Positions 7,974 to 16,735 of a DNA stretch of 64,000 nucleotides are shown here, piece after piece. The position numbers and the translations under genes are program-made. How positions within the stretch are numbered: the stretch's first letter is position 1; every line of letters starts with the position of its first letter. The DNA comes from Pyruvatibacter sp. (GTDB lineage Bacteria > Pseudomonadota > Alphaproteobacteria > CGMCC-115125), in assembly GCF_040219635.1 (NCBI RefSeq), contig NZ_JAVJSC010000002.1, positions 405,151-469,150 on the forward strand, read 5' to 3'. The notes under the pieces were generated by a model that made no database searches, was not told where the DNA came from, and saw only the letters and a list, made by a program, of their open reading frames with translations.

Positions 7974-8636
7974 ATGACACTCGATCCCTTCGTTGAGGAA
8001 CAGATCGCTTCCCTCACCCTCAATACCACCCGTCCGCTGATCGTCACCGACGCAGACGAAGTCTTGTTCCGCTTCATGGAAGGGCTGGAAGCATTTCTGG
8101 AACGCGAAGGCTACGAGATCAGCCTCAAAAGCTTCGCCATCACCGGTAACGTGCGCCACAAGGCAACAGGAAATGTGGTGGAAGCCACCGAGATGCGCGG
8201 CCTGCTTGGGGCTTTCTTTCAGGCTGAAACACACAGGCTGGCACCTGTAGAGGGTGCTGCAGATGCCCTGCAAACCCTGTCAGCCCACGCCGACATCGTG
8301 GTGTTATCCAACGTCCCGTTTGACCGCCGCGATGCCCGCGCGCAGTCATTGCTGGACAGCGGTATGCCTTATCCGCTGGTAGCGAACGCCGGCCTCAAGG
8401 GGCCAGCCATGGCCGCGCTGGCGCGAAAAGGCGGGCGCCCGGTTTTTTTCCTTGATGACATTCCCCACAATCTGCAGTCGGTGCATGAGTCTGTGGACCA
8501 TGTGCATCTCATCCACTTTGTGGCCGACCCGCGCCTGCGCAAACTGGTCCCCAGCCCCGAAGCCCATCACATAAGCTCCGGCGACTGGCGCCACGCGGCA
8601 GATCACATCACCACCACGATCACCGCGCACGGCTGA
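7974..8636 (+). CDS. HAD-like hydrolase
   Basis: This 220-residue protein has a haloacid dehalogenase layout. Motif I is VTDADEVLF near residue 25 (the two aspartates of DxD). Motif II is VVLSNVPF. A lysine follows in AGLKGPAM, and motif IV is VFFLDDIPHN with the paired aspartates. It is therefore probably a phosphatase or phosphotransferase acting on a small molecule. The substrate is unknown. The start is the ATG at 7974; the open frame extends upstream to 7884 but would overlap DUF3572. A ROK kinase begins 10 bases after its stop. Confidence 0.78.
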   Translation: MTLDPFVEEQIASLTLNTTRPLIVTDADEVLFRFMEGLEAFLEREGYEISLKSFAITGNVRHKATGNVVEATEMRGLLGAFFQAETHRLAPVEGAADALQTLSAHADIVVLSNVPFDRRDARAQSLLDSGMPYPLVANAGLKGPAMAALARKGGRPVFFLDDIPHNLQSVHESVDHVHLIHFVADPRLRKLVPSPEAHHISSGDWRHAADHITTTITAHG

Positions 8637-8646
8637 AACTGGCACC

Positions 8647-9558
8647 ATGCGCATCGGCATAGATCTTGGCGGCACAAAAACCGAAGCCATGCTGATGGCA
8701 CCCGACGGCAGCAAGGTTGCCCGCCTGCGCGTTCCCACACCGTCAGGTAACTACCAAGCCAACCTCGATATGCTGGTGGATCTGGTGACTCATATGGATA
8801 AGACCGCCGGGTGCCGCTGCCCGGTTGGCATCGCTATGCCCGGCGCGGTGTCAGCCACTACGGGCCTTGTCAAAAATGCCAACTCTACCTGGCTCATCGG
8901 CCAGCCCTTGCCGCTGGATCTGCAAAAACGCCTTGGCCACCGCGTGCGCTTTGCAAATGACGCAGATTGTTTTGCCCTCTCCGAAGCACACGACGGCGCC
9001 GGAGCCCGGCACCAGACCGTGTTCGGCGTTATCCTGGGTACCGGCGTCGGCGGTGGCCTTGTCGTCAATACACGTCTTGTTTCAGGTCCAAATGCCATCA
9101 CCGGCGAATGGGGCCATACGCCGTTGCCGTGGATGACACGTGACGAATATCCAGGCCCGCTATGCTATTGCGGCAAACACGGCTGCATCGAAACATGGTG
9201 CTCAGGCCCGGCGCTTGCCGCTGACCACACCCGCATTACTTCGACAACGCTTTCACCTGAACAAATTGTCGAGCAGGCAGGTGCCGGCAATACCGACGCG
9301 CTGGCAACGCTTAACCGCCACACAAGCCGCCTCGCCCGCGCGCTGGCCATGGTTATCAACATTCTGGACCCACATATTATTGTTCTGGGCGGTGGTCTGA
9401 GCGAGCTTGAGCATCTTTATCCAGCCATAGCTGCCGACCTGCCTCAGCATGTATTCTCCGACACCGTGGAAACGCAGGTCGTCAAAAACACTCACGGTGC
9501 GTCCAGTGGCATCAGAGGCGCCGCATGGCTGTGGCCTGCGGACGCGGTGGCAGACTGA
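8647..9558 (+). CDS. ROK family sugar kinase (fructokinase/NagK-like)
   Basis: This 303-residue enzyme phosphorylates a hexose with ATP. The N-terminal phosphate loop is GIDLGGTKTE (residues 4-13). The catalytic aspartate is D105 in FANDADCFA. The ROK zinc site is H157 in GEWGHTPLPW with C173, C175 and C180 in CYCGKHGCIE. GEWGHxPLPW plus CYCGKxGCIETxxSG is the arrangement of the Mak fructokinase and NagK subgroup, so fructose or N-acetylglucosamine is the likely substrate; sequence alone does not decide. Its TGA overlaps the dinB ATG by one base. Confidence 0.88.
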   Translation: MRIGIDLGGTKTEAMLMAPDGSKVARLRVPTPSGNYQANLDMLVDLVTHMDKTAGCRCPVGIAMPGAVSATTGLVKNANSTWLIGQPLPLDLQKRLGHRVRFANDADCFALSEAHDGAGARHQTVFGVILGTGVGGGLVVNTRLVSGPNAITGEWGHTPLPWMTRDEYPGPLCYCGKHGCIETWCSGPALAADHTRITSTTLSPEQIVEQAGAGNTDALATLNRHTSRLARALAMVINILDPHIIVLGGGLSELEHLYPAIAADLPQHVFSDTVETQVVKNTHGASSGIRGAAWLWPADAVAD

Positions 9559-10829
9559 TGGCAACGCTGTGCCGCGATTGTTTTGCGCCGAATGACGACA
9601 GCACCCGCCGCTGCACCTCATGCAAGAGCCCGCGCCTCGCCCGCCACGATGAACTCACGGATCTCACCATGGCGCATATCGACTGCGACGCGTTCTTCGC
9701 GGCAATTGAAAAACGTGACGCGCCGGAACTGCGCGACAAGCCGGTCATCATAGGCGGCGGGCGGCGCGGCGTTGTTTCAACAGCCTGCTATATCGCCCGC
9801 ACATACGGTGTCGGATCAGCCATGCCAATGTTCAAGGCGTTGAAAGCGTGCCCGCACGCTGTCGTGGTCAGACCGCAGATGGAAAAATATGCCACAGCAG
9901 GCCGCCAGGTCCGTGACCTGATGCGCGATGTTACGCCGCTGGTTGAGCCAGTCTCCATCGATGAGGCCTTCCTGGATTTATCCGGTACCCAGCGCCTGCA
10001 CCGCATGAGCGCCGCTGAAACGCTCATGCGGCTGGCCCTGCGCATTGAGCAGGAGATCGGCATCACAGTTTCGGTCGGCCTGAGCCATAACAAGTTTCTG
10101 GCCAAGCTCGCGTCTGACCTCGACAAGCCGCGCGGATTTTCCATCATTGGCAAAGCTGAAACGCTCTCCCGTCTTGCCGCCATGCCGGTTGGCAAAATAT
10201 GGGGCGTCGGCAAATCCATGCGCGGCAAGCTGGAGGCAGACGGCATTACCATGATTGCCGACCTGCAAACCATGGACGAACACGACCTGCTGGTGCGCTA
10301 CGGCCAGATGGGCCTGCGCCTTGCCCGCCTGTCGCGCGGCAACGACACCCGCGACGTGAAGCCCGTGCGCGAAACCAAAAGCATCAGCGCTGAAACCACC
10401 TTCAACGAAGACATTGCGGCCTACGATACCCTCGAAGGCATTCTGTGGCGCCTGTCCGACAAGGTGGCGACGCGCTGCAAGGCGTCAGACCTTGCAGGCC
10501 ACACTATTGTACTCAAGCTCAAAACCCGTGACTTCAAAACCCGCACGCGAAACCTGACCCTGACGGACGCCACCCAGCTTGCGGATGTGATTTACCGGGC
10601 CGGGCAAAAGCTGCTGAAGCCTGAAACCGACGGCACCGCCTATCGCCTGCTCGGCATAGGGGTAGCCGGTCTCGTCACCGCAGGCGGCACGCAGATAGGC
10701 GACCTGCTGGACCCCAACGCCGGCAAACGCGCCAGGGCGGAACGAGCCGTGGATAAAGTGCGTGAGAAATATGGCAAGGAAAGCATCGACAAGGGACGCG
10801 GCATCACCGCCGACAAAATCAAACGGTAA
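9558..10829 (+). CDS. dinB: DNA polymerase IV with N-terminal zinc ribbon
   Basis: This is a Y-family translesion polymerase of 423 residues. Residues 1-25 form a C5xxC8...C19xxC22 zinc-ribbon-like leader that E. coli DinB lacks. The catalytic palm follows: HIDCDAFFAAIE with D42, and VSIDEAFLDL with D135/E136. Then come the YIARTYGV nucleotide-binding region, the SVGLSHNKFLAKLASDLDKP motif, a thumb with helix-hairpin-helix (IWGVGKSMRGKL), and a little finger to the end. The ATG at 9558 overlaps the preceding TGA. Related alphaproteobacterial DinB proteins carry a similar Cys-rich start, so I consider it genuine. There is no obvious LexA site in front. Confidence 0.94.
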   Translation: MATLCRDCFAPNDDSTRRCTSCKSPRLARHDELTDLTMAHIDCDAFFAAIEKRDAPELRDKPVIIGGGRRGVVSTACYIARTYGVGSAMPMFKALKACPHAVVVRPQMEKYATAGRQVRDLMRDVTPLVEPVSIDEAFLDLSGTQRLHRMSAAETLMRLALRIEQEIGITVSVGLSHNKFLAKLASDLDKPRGFSIIGKAETLSRLAAMPVGKIWGVGKSMRGKLEADGITMIADLQTMDEHDLLVRYGQMGLRLARLSRGNDTRDVKPVRETKSISAETTFNEDIAAYDTLEGILWRLSDKVATRCKASDLAGHTIVLKLKTRDFKTRTRNLTLTDATQLADVIYRAGQKLLKPETDGTAYRLLGIGVAGLVTAGGTQIGDLLDPNAGKRARAERAVDKVREKYGKESIDKGRGITADKIKR

Positions 10830-10830
10830 G

Positions 10831-10848
10831 TGAGTGCGCTAGCACTCA
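10831..10848. repeat. Short hairpin between convergent dinB and eipB
   Basis: TGAGTGC pairs with GCACTCA around a GCTA loop, giving a 7-bp stem. It covers the end of eipB, and the eipB stop codon lies in the loop. There is no T-run on either side, so it is not a classical terminator. Confidence 0.35.
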
Positions 10849-11660
10849 GGGACCGGCAACGGTTCGAGCGAAATCAGCCGCGCGCCGATGGCAAGGTCGC
10901 CATAGTCCATAACCAGTCCCGTAGAAACACCGTTCTCATAAAACCGCGACGAGATTTCAAAGTCAGGCAGACCGGAAATATCAGAGGGGTCAAAATAGCT
11001 GATCTGCAATGGCCAGTATTTTACGTTCGCCAGGCTCGCACCAGGCTCCGCCTCATCATCACCGGGTGCGCCGATGCCACCGCTGCCAATGAATGTGGTG
11101 GTCTTGAAATAATGTTCCGTATCCGACCCATCAAACAGATCAGCGGTGATGATTTTCTTGCCCGCCTTCGCGGCGTCAAGCATCTGCCTGATATGTTCTG
11201 TGGGAAACAGCGTGCCGGCCGGCAACGCCAACGATGTTTTTTCAGGCTTGGTGAATGCAACCACGCCGTTTTCGACCTCGCCCGAAATCTCTTCCGCACT
11301 GTTTCCGTTGATGTAGTGCACCATCGAAAACGTGAACGCATCGCCGTCCGCGCTTTCCCATGAATTCACACGAAAATCACTGACAAAATCATTGCCCTGC
11401 TTGCTGCCCATCCGGTTGACGATGCGCTGGCTGGTGACAAACCCCTCACAGGCAGACCCCTGCCATTCCAGCACCAGCCGTCCCTTGACCGATGCAATAT
11501 CAGACCCGTCGGCGCTGCCGATCAGGTTCATGGCATAGACCGCGCGATGCGGCATCAGACCGCTCGCCGCAAACGCAGACTGCGGCAAAACAACCAGCAC
11601 CAGAAAAAAAAGTCCGGCGCAAATTGCGGCAAAGGCTGTTGGCATTTTCAGGTTTGACAT
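10839..11660 (-). CDS. eipB: Periplasmic cell-envelope integrity protein EipB (DUF1849)
   Basis: This is a 273-residue secreted protein with a signal peptide (residues 1-31, cleavage after AFA). Homologues form a periplasmic beta-spiral that supports envelope integrity. The mature start (SGLMPHRAVYAMNL) and the two cysteines, C71 in WQGSACEGF and the C-terminal residue C273 in PLPVPEC, match the disulfide pair described for Brucella EipB. The ATG at 11660 was chosen because it sits immediately before the signal peptide; the frame extends further upstream into the intergenic region. It is convergent with dinB (9-base gap) and divergent from a diguanylate cyclase gene. Confidence 0.9.
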   Translation of the reverse strand: MSNLKMPTAFAAICAGLFFLVLVVLPQSAFAASGLMPHRAVYAMNLIGSADGSDIASVKGRLVLEWQGSACEGFVTSQRIVNRMGSKQGNDFVSDFRVNSWESADGDAFTFSMVHYINGNSAEEISGEVENGVVAFTKPEKTSLALPAGTLFPTEHIRQMLDAAKAGKKIITADLFDGSDTEHYFKTTTFIGSGGIGAPGDDEAEPGASLANVKYWPLQISYFDPSDISGLPDFEISSRFYENGVSTGLVMDYGDLAIGARLISLEPLPVPEC

Positions 11661-11913
11661 GGGCCTTAACCTAGCGCGGAACCGCTGAGTATTACACGCG
11701 GCAAATTGTGCCGGGTTGCCGGGCACAAATGCACGTGTTTGCCCGTGCAATGGTAAACGGCACTGGCGGAAAACGCACAAATAGCCTCACTTTTTTGACT
11801 AATAGGCAAAGGCACGCGGCTTGCTCCGTAGGCAGCATTCCCCAATGATGCCTCGGTAAACCGAAGGCACAACGGGGGTTGTAGGTCGGCGCTCAGACAG
11901 GAGTAGATGAGCT

Positions 11914-12636
11914 ATGTATCACGCCACAGTTCCAACACCCGGCATGGGGGCACTAACAGACATAGTGACACGCAACAAAGACGCGTCCTTTGTGCCCAAA
12001 GTCATGCAGCCCGCACTCGCAATGCCCAAGGAAACCCGTGAGCTTATCGAGCGCGCTCTCAACTATGCAGCGGAAGCCCAGCAAACCATTTCAGAACAGC
12101 GCTCGCGTATCGCCCAGCTTGAAACCCTGTCGATGACGGATGAACTCACCGGCCTTCTCAACCGCCGCGGTTTTTCGAATGCGCTGGACCGCGCCCTTGG
12201 CAATGCCCGTCGCCACAACGAACAGGGATTGCTCGTGGCCATAGATCTTGATGGCTTCAAGCCCGTGAACGACACCTACGGACACGCAGCGGGCGACGCG
12301 CTGTTGCAGCACGTTTCGGACTTTTTGTCGGCCCGTGTGCGCACAACAGATTATCTGGCACGCATGGGCGGCGACGAGTTTGCAATCCTCATGGTCAATG
12401 GTGAGCTCGCGCCCGCCCGTCACCGCGCCATCGAACTCAAGGCAGAGCTCAACGCGGCAACCGCCAGAATCAACCACAGCCACATTCCGCTCAAGGCCAG
12501 CTTCGGCATTGCCCCCTATGACAGTGACGCATCGGCTGAGCAGGTCATGCATATGGCTGATGTGGCAATGTATCACGACAAGCGCCGTCGGGCCGCGTCG
12601 CCCACGTTGGTCAGGCAGTTTCACGCCGCCGAGTGA
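11914..12636 (+). CDS. GGDEF-domain diguanylate cyclase
   Basis: This 240-residue protein probably synthesises cyclic-di-GMP. Residues 1-37 are low in structure. Residues 38-72 form a helical, probably coiled-coil linker ending in the conserved DELTGLLNRRGF (76-87) at the start of the GGDEF domain. The active-site GGDEF is intact at 152-156. An I-site RTTD (143-146) sits five residues upstream, so product inhibition is likely. There is no recognisable sensor domain or membrane segment, so the input is unknown. The ribosome binding site ACAGGAG is about 10 bases before the ATG. It is divergent from eipB and convergent with aguA (3-base gap). Confidence 0.9.
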   Translation: MYHATVPTPGMGALTDIVTRNKDASFVPKVMQPALAMPKETRELIERALNYAAEAQQTISEQRSRIAQLETLSMTDELTGLLNRRGFSNALDRALGNARRHNEQGLLVAIDLDGFKPVNDTYGHAAGDALLQHVSDFLSARVRTTDYLARMGGDEFAILMVNGELAPARHRAIELKAELNAATARINHSHIPLKASFGIAPYDSDASAEQVMHMADVAMYHDKRRRAASPTLVRQFHAAE

Positions 12637-12639
12637 CGC

Positions 12640-13683
12640 TTAGGGGCTGATCGGGTCGCCTTCAGGCTGTTGCTGCGTAATGCAGTGAATGGCACCACCG
12701 CCACGCGCGATGTCGAGGGCTGGCACCTGCACGCATTGGCGTCCGGGAAAGGCATCCGCAATAATCTGCGCCGCATCGTCGTCGCGCGGATCGCCATAGG
12801 CAGGCACGATGACGGCACCATTGGCGACATAGAAATTGACGTAGGAAAGCGGCATCAAACGTCCGTCGTCATGGTGCACCTGTATGGGCTGCGGCACGTC
12901 GATGACCTTGAGCGCCCCGCCCGCAGCGTCTTTCATCTGCATCAACCGCTCGCGGTTGTCCTGCATGGCTGCAAAATTTGGCTCGCCGGGGGCCGGAGCG
13001 TTGAGCAAAACGCGGCCACGCCCGGCAAAGCAGGCCACCATATCCACATGGCCGTCGGTCTCATCACCTTCCAACCCGTCCCCCAGCCACAGCACCCGGC
13101 GGATCCCCAGATACATCGCCAGCGCCTCAGCCACTTCGCGCGGATGCAGTTCGGGGTTTCGGTTGGCGTTGAGCAGACACTGCTCGGTGGTCAGCAACGT
13201 ACCGTAGCCGTCCACCGTAAAACTGCCGCCCTCCAGCACAATCGGTGCCTCATAGCAGCGCATTCCCAGCCGCTTGAGAACGTCCGCCCCTACCCGTGCA
13301 TCATGTGCCGTGTGAGCATACTTTGCTCCCCAGCCGTTGAATTGCCAGTGAACTCCCGCCACGCCGCGCGCGGGATCCTTGACGAAAGTCGGGCCTGTAT
13401 CGCGCGCCCATGAATCATCAATTGCCAGCCCTACAACATCCACGCCGGCACCACAGGTGAAACGGGCTTCGGCAACGTCATCCGGGTGCGCAATCATCGT
13501 CACCGGCTCAAACTGCGAAATGGTGCGGGCCACATGCGCATAGGCAACCAGCGCCTGGGGCATATATGGCCCCCACAAGTTGCCCCGGCGCGGCCACTGC
13601 ATCCAGCACCGCGCATGGGGTTCCCACTCAGCGGGCATGAACAGGCCATGGGCCACGGGACTGTCAGCAAAAAGGTCTGTCAT
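12640..13683 (-). CDS. aguA: Agmatine deiminase
   Basis: This 347-residue enzyme hydrolyses agmatine to N-carbamoylputrescine and ammonia in polyamine metabolism. The guanidine-modifying-enzyme motifs are present: MPAEWEPHARCWMQWP near the N-terminus, DDSWARDTGP, EGGSFTVDG, GDETDGHVDM, and the C-terminal GGGAIHCITQQQP with nucleophile C334. Length matches bacterial AguA. No aguB amidase lies alongside, so the next step is encoded elsewhere or lacking. It is divergent from the RidA gene with a 107-bp shared upstream region. Confidence 0.94.
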   Translation of the reverse strand: MTDLFADSPVAHGLFMPAEWEPHARCWMQWPRRGNLWGPYMPQALVAYAHVARTISQFEPVTMIAHPDDVAEARFTCGAGVDVVGLAIDDSWARDTGPTFVKDPARGVAGVHWQFNGWGAKYAHTAHDARVGADVLKRLGMRCYEAPIVLEGGSFTVDGYGTLLTTEQCLLNANRNPELHPREVAEALAMYLGIRRVLWLGDGLEGDETDGHVDMVACFAGRGRVLLNAPAPGEPNFAAMQDNRERLMQMKDAAGGALKVIDVPQPIQVHHDDGRLMPLSYVNFYVANGAVIVPAYGDPRDDDAAQIIADAFPGRQCVQVPALDIARGGGAIHCITQQQPEGDPISP

Positions 13684-13790
13684 CGGCCTGGCGGTAATTA
13701 GGAGTAAAGTGCGGCACTGACTTTCGCTTCATCTGAAGGCGTGCGAAAAGCAGATGAACACTATCTACACGCGATGAGGAAACCGGACAA

Positions 13791-14258
13791 ATGGCAGGCA
13801 GAATTGACGCACGGCTCAAGGAGCTGGCTATCGAACTGACAGACCCCGCGACCCCGGCGGCAAACTATGTGCCTTATGTGGTCACCGGAAACCTGGTTTT
13901 TATTTCCGGTCAGGTGCCGGTGGACGCGACAGGGCTTCCGTTTCGCGGCAAGGTCGGCGACACGATAAGCCAGGAGGATGCCGTAAAAGCCGCACGCCTG
14001 TGTGGACTCAATATTCTCGCCGCTCTGCGTCAGGCCTGTGACGGCAACCTTGACCGGGTCACGCGCTGCGTAAAGCTCGGCGGCTTTGTCAACGGCACAC
14101 CGGACTTTGACCAGCACCCCGCCGTCATCAACGGGTGCTCCGATCTGATGGTTGATGTCTTCGGAAATGCCGGCAAACACGCCCGCTTTGCGCTGGCGGC
14201 AAGCAATCTGCCCTTTGACGTCGCCGTCGAGATTGACGCCGTTTTCGAGATTGCCTGA
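13791..14258 (+). CDS. RidA/YjgF family protein
   Basis: This 155-residue protein is of the RidA superfamily, whose archetype hydrolyses reactive enamine/imine intermediates. Conserved features are VFISGQVPVD in the first third, the C-terminal HARFALAASNLPFDVAVEI with the substrate-binding arginine R132, and the glutamate E147. The N-terminus is about 20 residues longer than in E. coli RidA, as in a common alphaproteobacterial subgroup. Its stop overlaps the following GDPD start by one base (TGATG). That, with the close spacing to the next genes, suggests one transcription unit. Exact substrate is unknown. Confidence 0.88.
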   Translation: MAGRIDARLKELAIELTDPATPAANYVPYVVTGNLVFISGQVPVDATGLPFRGKVGDTISQEDAVKAARLCGLNILAALRQACDGNLDRVTRCVKLGGFVNGTPDFDQHPAVINGCSDLMVDVFGNAGKHARFALAASNLPFDVAVEIDAVFEIA

Positions 14259-15001
14259 TGGGCCGCGATCTTGGCTGGCTTACGGCCCGCCCTGTTGCCC
14301 ATCGTGGCCTGCACGGGCTTGAGCCGGGCATTGTTGAAAATCTGCCATCCGCCTTTCAGGCAGCGATCGACGGCAACTACGCCATTGAATGCGACCTGCA
14401 GCTTTCGTCCGACGGCGAAGCAATGGTGTTTCACGATGCAACGCTGGATCGCCTGACCGAGCGCACCGGCAAGGTCGCAAGCCATACTGCCGCGGAACTA
14501 AAAAAGGTGGCGTTCAAAACCAGTACCGACAAAATGCAGACGCTGGGCGAGTTTCTGGATCAGGTGGCAGGTCGCGTCACGCCGGTCATCGAACTCAAAA
14601 TCAAGTCCGGCGACGAAGGCCCGCTGGAACAACGAACAGCGCAGGTGCTGGCTGACTACAAAGGCCCTGCTGCCGTCATGTCGTTCAACCCGCGCAGCAT
14701 GGGCTGGTTTGCCGCCAATGCGCCCGACATCGTTCGCGGCCAGCTTTCTACCGGCTATGACGAAGGCTCAGCGCTCACCATGCCGCGGCTGCAACGCTTT
14801 GCCCTGCGACACATGCTCTACAACTGGCAAAGCCGCCCGCATTTCATCGGCTTTGATATCAACCGGCTGCCGCAATGGTCTGTGACGGCACGGCGCAGGC
14901 TCGGTCTGCCGGTGCTTACCTGGACAGTGCGCACCGACGCCCACCGTGACACCGCCGCCCGATATGCCGACCAGATCATTTTCGAGACTTTTCGTCCCTG
15001 A
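14258..15001 (+). CDS. Glycerophosphodiester phosphodiesterase family protein
   Basis: This 247-residue enzyme should hydrolyse glycerophosphodiesters to glycerol-3-phosphate and an alcohol. The GDPD signature is clear: VAHRGLHG with H15, ENLPSAF, IECDLQLSSDG with E44 and D46, and VFHDATLDRLT with H59. There is no signal peptide, so it is probably cytoplasmic. The ATG lies inside the RidA stop codon. The pairing of RidA with GDPD recurs in alphaproteobacteria, but I cannot deduce a joint function from it. Confidence 0.9.
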   Translation: MGRDLGWLTARPVAHRGLHGLEPGIVENLPSAFQAAIDGNYAIECDLQLSSDGEAMVFHDATLDRLTERTGKVASHTAAELKKVAFKTSTDKMQTLGEFLDQVAGRVTPVIELKIKSGDEGPLEQRTAQVLADYKGPAAVMSFNPRSMGWFAANAPDIVRGQLSTGYDEGSALTMPRLQRFALRHMLYNWQSRPHFIGFDINRLPQWSVTARRRLGLPVLTWTVRTDAHRDTAARYADQIIFETFRP

Positions 15002-15051
15002 TCTGTGCCCTACCTTCTCATCCACACGGCCAGAAGATAGAGTGAGGCCCT

Positions 15052-16239
15052 ATGGGTGACGCCGAAAAAATCATTGCACGCACCGCACAAAGCATGAGCA
15101 GCATCGACGCTGCCCAATGGGACGCTTGCGCCAACCCCGGCGGCGATATCCCCTATAATCCGTTCCTGTCTCATGCCTTCCTGATGGCCCTAGAAGCATC
15201 AGGATCGGCCACCGCTGAAACCGGCTGGCAGCCCTACCACGTGCTGGTGGAAGATGCGCACGGCCGCATCGCAGGCTGCGCGCCCGCCTACCTCAAGGGG
15301 CACTCCCAGGGCGAATATGTATTTGATTACGGCTGGGCCGATGCATGGGAGCGCGCTGGAGGCCGCTATTATCCCAAATTGCAGGTGTCCGTACCTTTCA
15401 CGCCTGCCACGGGCCGCCGTCTGCTCGCACGCCCCGGACCCGACAGGCAACAGCGCGAAGATCAGGTAGCCGCCGCCCTTGTCGAGATGACCAACCAGCT
15501 TGACCTGTCATCCTGCCACATGACGTTCCTGCCTCACGACCAGTGGACGCATCTGGGTCGCATCGGCTTTTTGCAGCGCACCGACCAGCAGTTTCACTGG
15601 GAGGATGACAGCTATGGCAACTTTGACGGGTTTCTGACAGCGCTCGCCTCGCGCAAACGCAAGAACCTGAAAAAGGAACGCGCCCGCGCCGTTGAAAACG
15701 ATATCAGCATCGAGTGGGTTACCGGGAGCGACATCACCGAAGACCACTGGGACGCGTTTTTCACGTTCTATATGGATACTGGCAGCCGCAAGTGGGGCAC
15801 CCCCTACCTGACCCGCACCTGCTTCTCGATGCTGGGCGAAGTCGTGCCAAACGACATTCTGCTTATTTTCGCAAAACGCAACGGCCGCTACATCGCCGGT
15901 GCCATGAACATGATCGGCTCGGATACGCTGTTCGGGCGTTATTGGGGGTGTACGGAGCATCATGACTTTTTGCACTTTGAGGTCTGCTACTACCAGGCCA
16001 TCGAGTTTGCCCTGTCGCGCGGGCTGAAGCGCGTGGAAGCCGGTGCCCAGGGTGCCCACAAGCTGGCGCGCGGCTATGTGCCAAGCCTCACATACTCGGC
16101 GCACTACATCCCCAACCCCAGCTTTCGCGACGCCGTTGAGCGCTACCTCACAAGCGAGCGCCAGCATGTGGCCGCAGACGCAGACATGCTGCTGAGCCAC
16201 GCTCCGTTCAAAAAGACCAGAACCGATCAGGATCACTGA
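15052..16239 (+). CDS. FemAB-like/GNAT-fold protein (COG3146, DUF482)
   Basis: This is a 395-residue protein of the GNAT/FemAB-like family once called peptidogalycan biosynthesis protein; its function is not established. Characteristic segments are NPFLSHAFLMALEASGSA, YVFDYGWADAWERAGGRYYPKL, HWEDDSYGNFDGFLTALASR followed by a basic RKRKNLKKER, GSRKWGTPYLT, and FGRYWGCTEHHDFLHFE. The last part (RVEAGAQGAHKLARGY) is the most conserved stretch of the family. There is no signal peptide or membrane segment. It is 50 bases after the GDPD gene and 3 bases before the HIT gene, so likely co-transcribed. Confidence 0.87.
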   Translation: MGDAEKIIARTAQSMSSIDAAQWDACANPGGDIPYNPFLSHAFLMALEASGSATAETGWQPYHVLVEDAHGRIAGCAPAYLKGHSQGEYVFDYGWADAWERAGGRYYPKLQVSVPFTPATGRRLLARPGPDRQQREDQVAAALVEMTNQLDLSSCHMTFLPHDQWTHLGRIGFLQRTDQQFHWEDDSYGNFDGFLTALASRKRKNLKKERARAVENDISIEWVTGSDITEDHWDAFFTFYMDTGSRKWGTPYLTRTCFSMLGEVVPNDILLIFAKRNGRYIAGAMNMIGSDTLFGRYWGCTEHHDFLHFEVCYYQAIEFALSRGLKRVEAGAQGAHKLARGYVPSLTYSAHYIPNPSFRDAVERYLTSERQHVAADADMLLSHAPFKKTRTDQDH

Positions 16240-16242
16240 CCC

Positions 16243-16677
16243 ATGAGCCTCACAACGCCCTATGACGACAACAACATCTTCGCCAAAATACTGCGCGGCG
16301 AGGCACCTGCTCACAAAGTGTATGAAGACGACCAGACATTTGCCTTCATGGACATCATGCCGATGATGGAAGGCCACACGCTGGTGATCCCCCGCGAACC
16401 GGCGGTCAATATGTTTGACCTGAGTGAGGATGCTGCAACCACGCTCATCCGCACCACGCGCAAGGTGGCCCACGCCGTACGCGGTGCCTTTGACCCGCAT
16501 GGCGTGATCTGCGCGCAGTTTTCAGGTGCACCAGCCGGACAGACAGTGTTTCACATTCATTTCCACATCATTCCAAGCTGGGAAGGTGTGGAAATGAACC
16601 TGCACGCGCGCAAAATGCAGGAAGCCGATGTGCTGGCAGACCACGCCAGACGCATCACGGCGAAACTCGCCACATAA
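16243..16677 (+). CDS. HIT family protein
   Basis: This 144-residue histidine-triad nucleotide-binding protein is probably a purine phosphoramidase or dinucleotide hydrolase. The HIT motif HIHFHIIP places H104, H106 and H108 in HxHxH. The N-terminal NIFAKILRGEAPAHKVYEDD and the following FAFMDIMPMMEGHTLVIP are typical of the HinT branch. Only 3 bases separate it from the preceding gene. The downstream secreted beta-propeller begins 58 bases later and has its own ribosome binding site. Confidence 0.92.
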   Translation: MSLTTPYDDNNIFAKILRGEAPAHKVYEDDQTFAFMDIMPMMEGHTLVIPREPAVNMFDLSEDAATTLIRTTRKVAHAVRGAFDPHGVICAQFSGAPAGQTVFHIHFHIIPSWEGVEMNLHARKMQEADVLADHARRITAKLAT

Positions 16678-16735
16678 GAGACACGCCGTATGTTTGCGGT
16701 ATGCTGCCCCCAACAAAACAACCGGGGGGACTATC

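Noticed and set aside
10831..10848. Terminator between dinB and eipB
   Set aside because: The 7-bp hairpin has no T-run on either strand and lies over the eipB stop codon.
15508..16500. 330-residue frame antisense to the FemAB-like gene and HIT
   Set aside because: It overlaps two well-supported genes and has no recognisable motif.
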